NCBI RefSeq assembly: GCF_037040815.1 | Contig: NZ_CP146232.1 | Coordinates: 3,218,501-3,282,500, forward strand | Reading direction: 5' to 3' | Length of the DNA: 64,000 bases | Source of the DNA: Pararoseomonas sp. SCSIO 73927 | GTDB lineage: Bacteria > Pseudomonadota > Alphaproteobacteria > Acetobacterales > Acetobacteraceae | Shown: one piece after another, positions 41,457 through 49,333 of the stretch | Layout of the letters: every line of letters starts with the position of its first letter | Numbering within the stretch: the first letter of the stretch is position 1 | Notes under the pieces: model-generated | Seen by the model: the letters and a program-made list of their open reading frames with translations, nothing else | Told to the model about the DNA's origin: nothing | Databases searched by the model: none | Position numbers and translations under genes: made by a program

Positions 41457-42344
41457 ATGAGCCCCACCGAATCCACGGCCTGGACCAGCCTCGCCGTCGG
41501 CCTGCTCGTGCTCGCCCTGAAGGGGGCGGCGTGGTGGCTGACGGGCAGCACGGCCCTTTTCGCGGACATGCTGGAGACGGTGGTGAACGTCGCCGCCGCT
41601 ACCGCCGCCCTCGCCGCCGTGCGCTACTCCGCCATGCCGGCGGACGAGAACCACCCCTACGGGCACACCAAGGTGGAGTACTTCTCCGCGGTGCTAGAGG
41701 GGGCGCTGATCCTTGTCGCCGCCTCCATGATCCTGCAGGAGGTGTACGGGGCGGTCTTCAGGCCCCGCGCCCCGGAGCAGCCGCTGGTCGGCATCGTCCT
41801 CTCGACGATTGCCACCCTGATCAACGGCACCTGGGCCACGATCCTGCGGCGGCGGGGGCGCCGCCTCGGCTCCCCCGCGCTGGTGGCGGATTCCAAGTAC
41901 CTGATGTCGGACGTGGTCACCTCCGCGGGCGTCATCGCGGGCGTCGGCCTCGTTGCCGCCACCGGCCTCCTCTGGCTCGATCCCCTGATGGCGGGCGTCA
42001 CGGCCGTGATGATCCTCGTCTCCGGCGCCCGGCTTCTGCGGGAGAGCGTGGGCGGGCTGATGGACGAGGCGGTGGGGGCGGAGGAGCTGACCGCCATCCG
42101 CAACACCGTCTCGGCGCACGCCGATGGGGCGATCGAGGCGCATGACCTGCGGACCCGCCACGCCGGACGAATCACCTTCGTGGAATTCCACCTCGTCGTC
42201 CCCGGCGCGATGCCGGTTTCCGAGGCGCACGACATCTGCGACCGCATCGAGACCGCGCTGAAGGACCGGCTCGGCAACGCGGTGATCACCATTCACGTGG
42301 AGCCGGAGGGTAAGGCCAAGCACAGCGGGGTGCTGGTGCTGTGA
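41457..42344 (+). CDS. Cation diffusion facilitator (CDF) transporter
   Basis: 295 residues from ATG 41457 (an in-frame start at 41358 would add a Pro-rich segment). Six transmembrane helices in the first 200 residues and a C-terminal cytoplasmic metal-binding domain (RITFVEFHLVVPGAMPVSEAHDICDRIE). The usual HxxxD pairs of TM2 and TM5 are replaced: TM2 reads ADMLETVVN (E...N) and TM5 reads DSKYLMSDVV (Y...D), so metal choice may differ from zinc. It leads a tight operon with tonB and a cobalamin adenosyltransferase. Confidence 0.92.
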   Translation: MSPTESTAWTSLAVGLLVLALKGAAWWLTGSTALFADMLETVVNVAAATAALAAVRYSAMPADENHPYGHTKVEYFSAVLEGALILVAASMILQEVYGAVFRPRAPEQPLVGIVLSTIATLINGTWATILRRRGRRLGSPALVADSKYLMSDVVTSAGVIAGVGLVAATGLLWLDPLMAGVTAVMILVSGARLLRESVGGLMDEAVGAEELTAIRNTVSAHADGAIEAHDLRTRHAGRITFVEFHLVVPGAMPVSEAHDICDRIETALKDRLGNAVITIHVEPEGKAKHSGVLVL

Positions 42345-42348
42345 CGCC

Positions 42349-43371
42349 GTGAGCGGCGCCCTTTCCCTCTCCCCGGCGGGCCTTCGCCTGGGAGCATTCC
42401 CGGGCCCTCCCAAGGGCGTTCCCGCTGTGGCCCCGTCCTGGCGGCCGCGCGGGCGCCAGGACCGGCCGGTCCGCTGGACCCTGCTGGCCGCGGCCGCCCT
42501 GCACGCGATGGCACTCGCCGCGGCCCTGCTCGACCTCGGCCCCCGCGAGATGGCGGAACCGAGGATCGTGGAGGGAACGCCGCTGGTCTGGGAAGGCCCG
42601 GTCGGGGCGGGGGAGGGGGCGCCGGAGCTGTCGCCCGCCCTCCCGTCCCCGCCTCCGGCGCCGCAGGCCCCGCCTTCCACCGCCGCGCCGTCCCCCGCTG
42701 AGGCGGAGGCCCCGCCCCAGCCGGATCCACCCGCGCCGGACCCATCGCCATCCCCGGCGGCGGCCGCACCCATCCCCGCGCCGGCACCGCCCTTGCCGCC
42801 CCCGCCGGCCGTGGCCGCGCCCCCTCCCGCACCGTCCCCCTCGCCGGTCGCTCCGCCGGCCGCGGCGCCGCCGGGCCCAGTGGCCCAGCCCACCCCGCCC
42901 CGCGCGGCGGAGCCGGCCCCGCTGCCCCTGCCGCCTCCCCCCGCGCCGCCCGCACCCGCCCGCCCGGCGCCCCCGCCCGTGGCGGCCGCCCCCGACCCGC
43001 AACCCGCCGGCGCCCCGATGCGGACGGTGGAGGTTCCGGTGGCCCCCGGCGCGGTGCGGCTGGGCGCCGGCACCGCCGGCTCGCCGGGGGAGAGCCGCGC
43101 CGTGGGCGCCCCCCGGCCGGGCTGCCAGGACGTGATCGGGTACCCGGCGGCCGAGCGCGAGCGCGGCGTCACCGGCGCGGTCGGGCTGCGCCTCCGCGTC
43201 TCCGACGATGGGCGGGTGGTGGAGGCGCGGATCGCCGAGCCCAGCGGCGTCCAGGCGCTGGACGAGGCGGCGCAGCGCGGCATCCGGCGCTGCCGCTTCA
43301 TCCCGGCCCTGCGGGACGGGGTGCCCGTCTGGGGCAGCCGGGACTACCGTGTCGTCTTCCAGCTGAACTGA
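42349..43371 (+). CDS. tonB: TonB energy transducer
   Basis: 340 residues from GTG 42349, four bases after the CDF gene. A short cytoplasmic basic stretch, one transmembrane anchor (about residues 43-62) and a very long Pro/Ala-rich periplasmic spacer (about 70-240) lead to the TonB C-terminal domain (250-340: GVTGAVGLRLRVSDDGRVVEARIAEPSGV, AALRxxRFxPA-like RRCRFIPALRDG). It passes proton-motive energy to outer-membrane receptors. ExbB/ExbD and a receptor are not in the window. Confidence 0.9.
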   Translation: MSGALSLSPAGLRLGAFPGPPKGVPAVAPSWRPRGRQDRPVRWTLLAAAALHAMALAAALLDLGPREMAEPRIVEGTPLVWEGPVGAGEGAPELSPALPSPPPAPQAPPSTAAPSPAEAEAPPQPDPPAPDPSPSPAAAAPIPAPAPPLPPPPAVAAPPPAPSPSPVAPPAAAPPGPVAQPTPPRAAEPAPLPLPPPPAPPAPARPAPPPVAAAPDPQPAGAPMRTVEVPVAPGAVRLGAGTAGSPGESRAVGAPRPGCQDVIGYPAAERERGVTGAVGLRLRVSDDGRVVEARIAEPSGVQALDEAAQRGIRRCRFIPALRDGVPVWGSRDYRVVFQLN

Positions 43372-43379
43372 GGGGCCGC

Positions 43380-43964
43380 ATGGTCAAGCTCGACGTCATC
43401 ACCACCCGCGGCGGCGACGGCGGCCAGACCTCGCTCGGCGACGGCACGCGGCTGCCGAAGCACGCGCCGCGCGTGGAGGCGCTGGGCGCGGTGGACGAGG
43501 CCAACGCTGCCATCGGCCTGCTGCGCCTGCACACGGCGCAGGAGGAGGACGCGATGCTCGCCCGGATCCAGAACGACCTCTTCGACCTCGGCGCCGACCT
43601 ATCGGTTCCGCACCAGGGGGATGGGCCGCACCAGGAGGGGGGGAAGGAGAGGCTGCGCGTGACCGACGCCCAGTGCCTTCGGCTGGAACGGGAGCTGGCC
43701 GAGATGAACGCGGAGCTCCCGCCGCTCCGCTCCTTCATCCTGCCCGGGGGCACCCCGGCGGCGGCGTACGCCCACCTGGCCCGCACGCTCGCCCGCCGCG
43801 CCGAGCGCGCCGTGGTGGCGCTCGGCGCGGCGGAAGCGTCCCAGGACGGGGTGAACCCGGCGGCGATCCGTTACCTGAACCGCCTCTCGGACCACCTCTT
43901 CGTCCTGGCCCGCGCGCTGAACATGGGCCAGGACGTGCTGTGGGAGCCCGGCGGGAACCGCTGA
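43380..43964 (+). CDS. Cob(I)alamin adenosyltransferase, PduO type
   Basis: 194 residues from ATG 43380, eight bases after tonB. ATP-binding TTRGGDGGQTSLGDG with KHAPRVEALGAVDEANAAIG at the N-terminus, RTLARRAERAVVAL and RYLNRLSDHLFVLARALN at the C-terminus are the PduO/MMAB signatures. It attaches the 5'-deoxyadenosyl group of ATP to cob(I)alamin or cobyrinate to make adenosyl-B12. The operon context with TonB suggests handling of imported cobalamin. Confidence 0.95.
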   Translation: MVKLDVITTRGGDGGQTSLGDGTRLPKHAPRVEALGAVDEANAAIGLLRLHTAQEEDAMLARIQNDLFDLGADLSVPHQGDGPHQEGGKERLRVTDAQCLRLERELAEMNAELPPLRSFILPGGTPAAAYAHLARTLARRAERAVVALGAAEASQDGVNPAAIRYLNRLSDHLFVLARALNMGQDVLWEPGGNR

Positions 43965-43989
43965 GCCCCCGCCTGAGCCCCCGCGGGGA

Positions 43990-44496
43990 TCAGGCGCGCG
44001 GGCCGACGGCCTGCAGGAAGGCCAGGTGCTCGCGGATGCGGTCGGCGGCCAGCAGGGCGATGGCGCGGTCCGGCGCGGGGGCGGAGGCGTCCTGCGACAT
44101 GGCCGTGTAGAGCTGCAGCGCCTCCTGGTGGCCCTGAACCTGGGCCGTCACGAAGAGCCGGTCGAACTCCGTCCCGCTCGCGGATTGGAGCTGGCGCAGG
44201 ATCGCGGCCTTGTCCTCCGCGACGGGCGGCGGCGTCATGGCGCCGTGGACCTGCATCATGGCCTGCATGAGGCCCTGCTGCTCGCTCACCTCGAAGGGCG
44301 CGAAGCGGCGCAGCTCCGGCCGGGCGGCCTTCTGGGCGCCGAGCTGGGCGGTCTGCATCAGGAAGACGCCGCCCTGGGTGGCGCGCATCCGCATGGCGGA
44401 GGGAGCGCCGCCGGCCATGTCGGTCTGGGCGGTGGCGGCGCAGCCGGCGAGGCCGGCGCCGGCCACGACGAGGGCAAGGGCGCGACGGTCGATCAT
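43990..44496 (-). CDS. DUF4142 lipoprotein
   Basis: 168 residues from ATG 44496. A lipobox VVAGAGLAGC indicates lipid attachment at Cys19. The DUF4142 helical bundle follows (QTAQLGAQKAARPELRRFAPFEVSEQQGLMQAM, SGTEFDRLFVTAQVQGHQEALQLY). Family members sit in the periplasm as ferritin-like four-helix bundles of unknown function, sometimes linked with stress. Confidence 0.88.
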   Translation of the reverse strand: MIDRRALALVVAGAGLAGCAATAQTDMAGGAPSAMRMRATQGGVFLMQTAQLGAQKAARPELRRFAPFEVSEQQGLMQAMMQVHGAMTPPPVAEDKAAILRQLQSASGTEFDRLFVTAQVQGHQEALQLYTAMSQDASAPAPDRAIALLAADRIREHLAFLQAVGPRA

Positions 44497-44858
44497 TGGG
44501 TGGGGCTCCACGAGGATGGGGTGAGGGCAGTCGTCCGGGGCGCCGCGCGCCCCTTCGTCACGCCCCATGGATCCGGGGTCGCGCCGTTCCGCGCCGGGAA
44601 GGGCCGGGGCTGCCGCCCTGCCTCCCGGCATGCCGGAGCCGTGTCCGCAGGCGCGCGCCCTGGCCGACCTGCCGCCGTCCCACGCGGTCCAGTCATCCCG
44701 TTGCGCCTCCCCGATCCCTTGACCCAGGCATCTTGAGTACCGGATGCCTGAACGTGGGGTGATGCGGATTGGTTGATTCGAACTGCCAGGAATTATACTT
44801 GGCCAGGGCAGACCAGTATTAACCTATGTTTCCTATCCTACGTTAATGAGGAAGTTGA
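44497..44858. other. Gap with a short AT-rich island between DUF4142 and the M20 gene
   Basis: Bases 44497-44740 are ordinary high-GC sequence without a gene. Bases about 44755-44865 are much richer in AT than anything around them. On the minus strand 44792-44797 is a perfect TATAAT that could drive the DUF4142 gene; on the plus strand TTGATT (44773) and TATACT (44794) are 15 bp apart, too short for a good promoter. A GTTCGAATC string (minus strand near 44775) looks like a tRNA T-loop but has no cloverleaf. Confidence 0.45.
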
Positions 44859-45974
44859 TTACTGTGCGCCCTCGCGCAGCAGGCGGCGGAACAGCGGCAC
44901 CGCCGCGGCCAGCTCCGCCACGGGTACGTACTCCCCGGGGGAATGCGCCACGCCGATATCGCCCGGGCCGAGCACCACGCAGGGCGCCAGCGCGTTCAGC
45001 CGCGTGGCGTCCGTGCCGAAGGGCACGGTGCGCGCGGCCTGCCCCGTGGCCGCCTCGGCCAGCCGCACCAGCGGGTGCTCCACCGGCAGCTCGGGCGGGG
45101 AGCCGTCCACCACGAAGCGCAGCGCCAGGCCGTGCCGCTCCGTCGCCGCCTGCACCGCCTCGATCACCGGCGCCGGGTCCAGCGCGCGGGAGTAGCGGAA
45201 CTTCATCCGCGCCGTGGCGCGCGCCACCGTCACGTTGATCGCCGTGCCGTGGTTGTCCAACACGATGTTGAAATCCGGGAAGGGCGGCTCGTAGTCCGGC
45301 ACGCGCCAGGCGGGCTCCTCCCGCAGCCGGTCGTGCAGCGCCTTCATCTCGGCCAGGAAGGGGATGAGCGCGAGGTTGGCATTCACCCCGATCCCGGTGG
45401 AGGAGTGCGCCTGGGTGCCGCTGGCGGTCACCTCGAAGTTGACGGTGCCGCGATGGCCGCGGATGGGCGCCAGCCGCGTCGGCTCCGCCACCACGATCCC
45501 GCGCAGCGCCGCGCGGCGCGCGAGCTCGGACCGCTCCGCGATGATCGCGGCGCCGGCCTTCGTCGTCTCCTCGTCCGTGGTGATCAGCAGCGTCACCGGC
45601 GCGCCGGCGGGCATGCCCTGCGCCGCGACGATGCAGGCGGCCACCGGCCCCTTCATGTCGGCCGTGCCCAGCCCGTGCATCAGCCCCGCCTCGTCCACAC
45701 GGGCGGAGAAGGGATCCTCCTGCCAGCCCGTGTCGGGCACGGTGTCCATGTGGCCGGAGAGCGCGATCCCGCCCGGCCCGCCGCGATGCGCGACGATCGC
45801 GCGCTTGGGCACGCCGTTCGCATCCTCGTAGTCCAGTCGCTCAATCGCGAAGCCCTTCAGCTCCGCCTCCACGCGCTCCGACAGGGGCAGGTTGGAGACG
45901 AAGGATCGGCTGTCGATATGGACAAGGTCGGCGGCCAGGGCGCGAACGGCCTCGGCATCAGTGCGGTCGGTCAT
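44859..45974 (-). CDS. argE: M20 family deacylase, acetylornithine deacetylase type
   Basis: 371 residues from ATG 45974. Metal and catalytic motifs of M20: SGHMDTVPDTGW (His and Asp), GTADMKGP (bridging Asp), ITTDEETTKAG (general base Glu), EPTRL, and PGDIGVAHSPGEYVP (C-terminal His). The pattern is that of ArgE/DapE-related deacylases, which release acetate or succinate from N-acyl amino acids in the cytosol. The exact substrate (acetylornithine against another N-acyl amino acid) is uncertain. Confidence 0.85.
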   Translation of the reverse strand: MTDRTDAEAVRALAADLVHIDSRSFVSNLPLSERVEAELKGFAIERLDYEDANGVPKRAIVAHRGGPGGIALSGHMDTVPDTGWQEDPFSARVDEAGLMHGLGTADMKGPVAACIVAAQGMPAGAPVTLLITTDEETTKAGAAIIAERSELARRAALRGIVVAEPTRLAPIRGHRGTVNFEVTASGTQAHSSTGIGVNANLALIPFLAEMKALHDRLREEPAWRVPDYEPPFPDFNIVLDNHGTAINVTVARATARMKFRYSRALDPAPVIEAVQAATERHGLALRFVVDGSPPELPVEHPLVRLAEAATGQAARTVPFGTDATRLNALAPCVVLGPGDIGVAHSPGEYVPVAELAAAVPLFRRLLREGAQ

Positions 45975-46042
45975 GCCGGTGTATCCCTTGCGGGCCACTG
46001 CGCCGCAAGACAGGGTGCGCCGCCTCGCCAGCAGGAGCGCCC

Positions 46043-47176
46043 ATGACCGCCTATCTCGACCCGCGCACCGGACAGACCTGGCCCCTGGATGCTCCGCGCT
46101 GGTGCGGCGATGCCGGCCAGCCGCTGATGCTGACCGATCTGCCGGGCATCGGGCAGGACGCGATCGACCCCGCCGCCCCCGGCCTGTGGCGCTACGCCGC
46201 CGCGCTGCCCTTCCGCCCCGCCGCGCCGATCGCGATGGGGGAGGGGCGCACCCCGCTCGTCCCCCGCGCCTGGGAGGGGTCCGAGGCGCTGTTCAAGTGC
46301 GAGTGGATGATGCCCACCGGATCCTTCAAGGACCGCGGCGCCTCCGTCATGCTTTCCCTGCTGCGGGACCAGGGGATCACGGCGGTGCTGGAGGATTCCT
46401 CCGGCAATGGCGGCGCCGCCATCGCCACCTACGCGGCCGCCGGCGGGATGCGGGCGCGCATCCTGGTGCCGGACAGCACCTCCCCCGCCAAGACCGTGCA
46501 GTCCCGCGCCGCGGGGGCGGAAATCCAGCTCACCCCCGGCAGCCGGCAGGACTGCGCGGACGAGGCGCTGCGCCAGGGGAACGATCCGGAATCCGGCTTC
46601 TTCTACGCCAGCCACAACTGGCACCCCTTCTTTCTCCAGGGCACGAAGACCCTGGCCTACGAGCTGTGGGAGGATCTCGGCTTCGAGGCGCCGGACGCGG
46701 TGGTGATCCCCTGCGGCGCCGGATCGAACGTGCTGGGCTGCGACATCGGCTTCGGGGAGCTGCTGCGCGCCGGTGCCATCCCCCGGCTGCCGCGGCTCTA
46801 CGCCGCCCAGCCCGCCCATTGCGGCCCCATGGCGCGCGCGTTCCTCGGCCTTCCGCCGGAGCCGCCCCGCCCGACAGTCGCGGAGGGCACGGCCATCGCC
46901 CAGCCCATCCGCCCGGCCGAGGTGCTGGGCGCCCTGCGCCGGAGCGGCGGCGGCGCCGTGCTGCTGGAGGAGGGCGAGATCACCGCCGCGGCCCTCGGGC
47001 TCGCGCGGCAGGGCCTCTACGTGGAGCCGACCTGCGCCCAGGCCGCGGCCGCACTGGGACGCCTGTCCGCAGACGGGTCCATCCGCCCGGGGGAGAGGGT
47101 TGTCGTCGTGCTCACCGGGACGGGGCTGAAGGCGACCCCGCGCTACGCCGAGTTCCTGGGGCTCGGACCGGTCTGA
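46043..47176 (+). CDS. Threonine synthase-like PLP lyase
   Basis: 377 residues from ATG 46043. Fold type II PLP enzyme: MGEGRTPLVP, MPTGSFKDRGASVM with the Schiff-base Lys, EDSSGNGGAAIATYAAAGGM and PCGAGSNVLGCDIGFGEL for phosphate binding, and VVLTGTGLKATPRY with the ring-contacting Thr/Ser. Threonine synthase converts O-phosphohomoserine to threonine. An N-terminal CxxC of class 2 enzymes is absent, and other members act on related substrates. It diverges from the M20 gene. Confidence 0.85.
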   Translation: MTAYLDPRTGQTWPLDAPRWCGDAGQPLMLTDLPGIGQDAIDPAAPGLWRYAAALPFRPAAPIAMGEGRTPLVPRAWEGSEALFKCEWMMPTGSFKDRGASVMLSLLRDQGITAVLEDSSGNGGAAIATYAAAGGMRARILVPDSTSPAKTVQSRAAGAEIQLTPGSRQDCADEALRQGNDPESGFFYASHNWHPFFLQGTKTLAYELWEDLGFEAPDAVVIPCGAGSNVLGCDIGFGELLRAGAIPRLPRLYAAQPAHCGPMARAFLGLPPEPPRPTVAEGTAIAQPIRPAEVLGALRRSGGGAVLLEEGEITAAALGLARQGLYVEPTCAQAAAALGRLSADGSIRPGERVVVVLTGTGLKATPRYAEFLGLGPV

Positions 47177-47195
47177 CGCAGCCCCGTGGAAAGCT

Positions 47196-47229
47196 GTGGG
47201 CCGCCGCGCCTTCCGGCGCAGCGGCCCAC
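47196..47229. terminator. Bidirectional hairpin between convergent genes
   Basis: GTGGGCCGC pairs perfectly with GCGGCCCAC, and within it GCGCC pairs with GGCGC over a TTCC loop. It sits between the stop of the threonine-synthase-like gene and the stop of the GDPD-RTX gene. No T-run. Confidence 0.7.
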
Positions 47230-47247
47230 CGTCTCAGGGGGCCCTGA

Positions 47248-48882
47248 TCAGACCACCCAGATGTCGCCTACCGAGAGCTCCGTGCCGGCCACCAGCGTGC
47301 CGATGCGGATTGCGGCCGCGCCGCCCGCGCCGTCGGCATCGTAGAGGAAGTCGCCGGTCGCCCCGTCGTAGAGCAGGTGCTGCTCGGCCGTGGTGGCCGT
47401 GCGGCCGAGGCCGAAGCTCTCGGCCAAGAGCTGCCCCTCGCCCTCCAGCGCCGTGAAGACCGCGCCGTCCAGCTCGATCCGGTCCTCGCCCGAGGCGAAG
47501 TCCATGAGCCGGGTCAGGTTGCCGCGGCCGGCGGCGGCCTCGAAGCGGAAGGTGTCCGCGCCCTCGCCGCCGGTGAGGCGGTTGGAGCCCGCCCCGCCGA
47601 CCAGCAGGTCGCTGCCGGCATCGGCGATCAGCGTGTCGTCGCCCGCGCCGCCGAGGAGCGTGTCGTTGCCCGCGCCGCCGATCAGGCGGTCATGGCCCTC
47701 GCCGCCCGTGAGGCGGTCGTTGCCGGCATCGCCCACCAGGCGGTCATTGCCCGCACCGCCATCGACCACGTCGTTGTCGGCGCCGGCGTAGAGGAAGTCG
47801 TCGCCCGCGCCGCCGCTGATCGTGTCCTCGCCGGCGCCGCCGTAGAGGTAGTCCGTCCCGGCGGTGCCCTGCAGCTCGTCGCCCCCGCGGGTGCCGTCGG
47901 CCGTCAGGTCGTCCTTCACGGCGCGCAGGCCGATGTCGGTGTGGTCGGTGAAGAAGCCGTCCACCCCGGCGTCGATGAGCTTCTGGATCTCCTGGGCGGC
48001 GGTCTGCACCGTGCCGTCCGGGTTCAGGGCCAGGTAGGGCTCCTCGGCGCGGACGGTGTAGGGGATGACCTTCAGCCCGACGGCGTGGGCGTTGGCGACG
48101 AGGTCCGTGACCTGGCCCGTCAGCCGGGTGGTGATCTGGGCGGTGCCGTCGCCGTCGCCGTCCACCGGCGCCGTCAGGCGCGCGCGAGGCAGGATGGCGT
48201 TGATGCTGGGGCCGACGATGTCGGCGTACTCGGCGATGGCGGCCAGGCCCTCGGGCGTTGCGGTGTTGCCGAGCTGCACGATGTGGAAGTCCACGCCGGC
48301 GGCCGGCATGATCGTCTCGTGCAGCGCCTTCAGGTTGCCGGACTCGAAAGACTGGACGAAGACCCGGCCGCGGTCGGTGAAGTCGTTGGCGACCAGCGCG
48401 TCCACCAGCATCTGCGCCGTGTCGTAGCCCTTGGCGAGGAGCAGGCTCGGGCTCTTCAGCTCCGGCACGATGGCGATCTTCTGGCCCGTGGCCGCCTCGT
48501 GGCCCTTCACCAGCGCGATGATCTCGTCGAGCGTCGCGATCTCGAACTGGCCGTTGTAGGAGGAGCTCTCCGGGCGCTGGTCGCCGGTGCGCTCGATCGC
48601 GCGCAGCGTCTTCAGCTCGGCGAGGGTGAAGTTCTCGATCACCCACTCGCGGTCCGCGAACTCGGGGTGGTCCGCGATGTCCGTGGTGCCGGCCAGCGTG
48701 TGCTCGTGGCGGGCTACCAGCACGCCGTCTTTGGTCGTGACCAGGTCGGGCTCGATGAACTTGGAGCCGAGCTCGATGGCCTTGCGGTAGGCCTCGATCG
48801 TGTGCTCGGGCCGCACGGCGCTGGCGCCCCGGTGCGAGACGACGATGGGCGCCTGCCCATCGAGAGTGTCATAGCTGGCCAC
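47248..48882 (-). CDS. Glycerophosphodiester phosphodiesterase with C-terminal RTX repeats
   Basis: 544 residues from ATG 48882. Residues 10-315 are a GDPD domain: VVSHRGASAVRPEHT (catalytic His and Arg), FIEPDLVTTKDGVLVARHE (metal-binding Glu and Asp, second His). Residues 325-475 hold about ten GGxGxDxLx nonapeptides, a calcium-binding RTX beta-roll, followed by an EDRIELDG-type block typical of RTX exports. There is no N-terminal signal, so secretion by a type I exporter is likely. It would release glycerol 3-phosphate from glycerophosphodiesters outside the cell. No exporter is in the window. Confidence 0.93.
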   Translation of the reverse strand: MASYDTLDGQAPIVVSHRGASAVRPEHTIEAYRKAIELGSKFIEPDLVTTKDGVLVARHEHTLAGTTDIADHPEFADREWVIENFTLAELKTLRAIERTGDQRPESSSYNGQFEIATLDEIIALVKGHEAATGQKIAIVPELKSPSLLLAKGYDTAQMLVDALVANDFTDRGRVFVQSFESGNLKALHETIMPAAGVDFHIVQLGNTATPEGLAAIAEYADIVGPSINAILPRARLTAPVDGDGDGTAQITTRLTGQVTDLVANAHAVGLKVIPYTVRAEEPYLALNPDGTVQTAAQEIQKLIDAGVDGFFTDHTDIGLRAVKDDLTADGTRGGDELQGTAGTDYLYGGAGEDTISGGAGDDFLYAGADNDVVDGGAGNDRLVGDAGNDRLTGGEGHDRLIGGAGNDTLLGGAGDDTLIADAGSDLLVGGAGSNRLTGGEGADTFRFEAAAGRGNLTRLMDFASGEDRIELDGAVFTALEGEGQLLAESFGLGRTATTAEQHLLYDGATGDFLYDADGAGGAAAIRIGTLVAGTELSVGDIWVV

Positions 48883-49333
48883 GGATGTGATTTCCCTCGG
48901 GTCTTAGCAGCCCGGCCGTTCGGCCCCGCAGCTCCTGTCGGAGGGCGGGCCGAATCCTCCCGGCCGGGTAAGGGCGGGGTTAGGTGCTGCGCATGACACG
49001 GGAATGATCAAAAGGTTACGCCGAAGTTAATCATGGTCTGTCCGGGGGAAGTCAGGGGCGCCGCAAGTTCTGTGCGCCCGTGCAGGCCCGAGCCCTGCGC
49101 GATGTTCCGGTCCAGTATCCAACCGGCAAGGCCGGGTGCACGGCGCACAGCTTTACTTACGTTAACAGCGTGTCATTCGTGCCGGGGCGGAACCGGTGCA
49201 GCCATGACTTCGCTGCGTGGCCCCTCCGATGCCTCAACTATTGTCCTGTGTAAGTTGTCTGTCATATGCCCTCGCCACCGAGAGGTCGGGCCAAGGCGTT
49301 CCGGCCGCCTGCCGGCACGGAACGGACCCCCCG
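48883..49333. other. 451-bp intergenic region between the GDPD-RTX and symporter genes
   Basis: The region holds promoters for two divergent genes and no supported coding sequence; open frames there do not resemble proteins. It is locally AT-richer at 49000-49030 and 49150-49175 (TTTACTTACGTTAAC). A possible promoter for the symporter is noted separately. Confidence 0.4.
49241..49268 (+). promoter_or_regulatory. Possible promoter of the dctA-type symporter
   Basis: TTGTCC (49241-49246) and CATATG (49263-49268) are 16 bp apart, giving a leader of about 60 bases before ATG 49334. Both hexamers deviate from consensus, so this is tentative. Confidence 0.3.

Noticed and set aside
44770..44790. 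tRNA-like GTTCGAATC string
   Set aside because: Flanking bases do not pair as a T-stem, and no acceptor, anticodon or D arm could be built, so no tRNA is called.
44773..44799. Plus-strand promoter TTGATT-15-TATACT
   Set aside because: Spacer of 15 bp is too short and no plus-strand gene follows; the M20 gene runs the other way.
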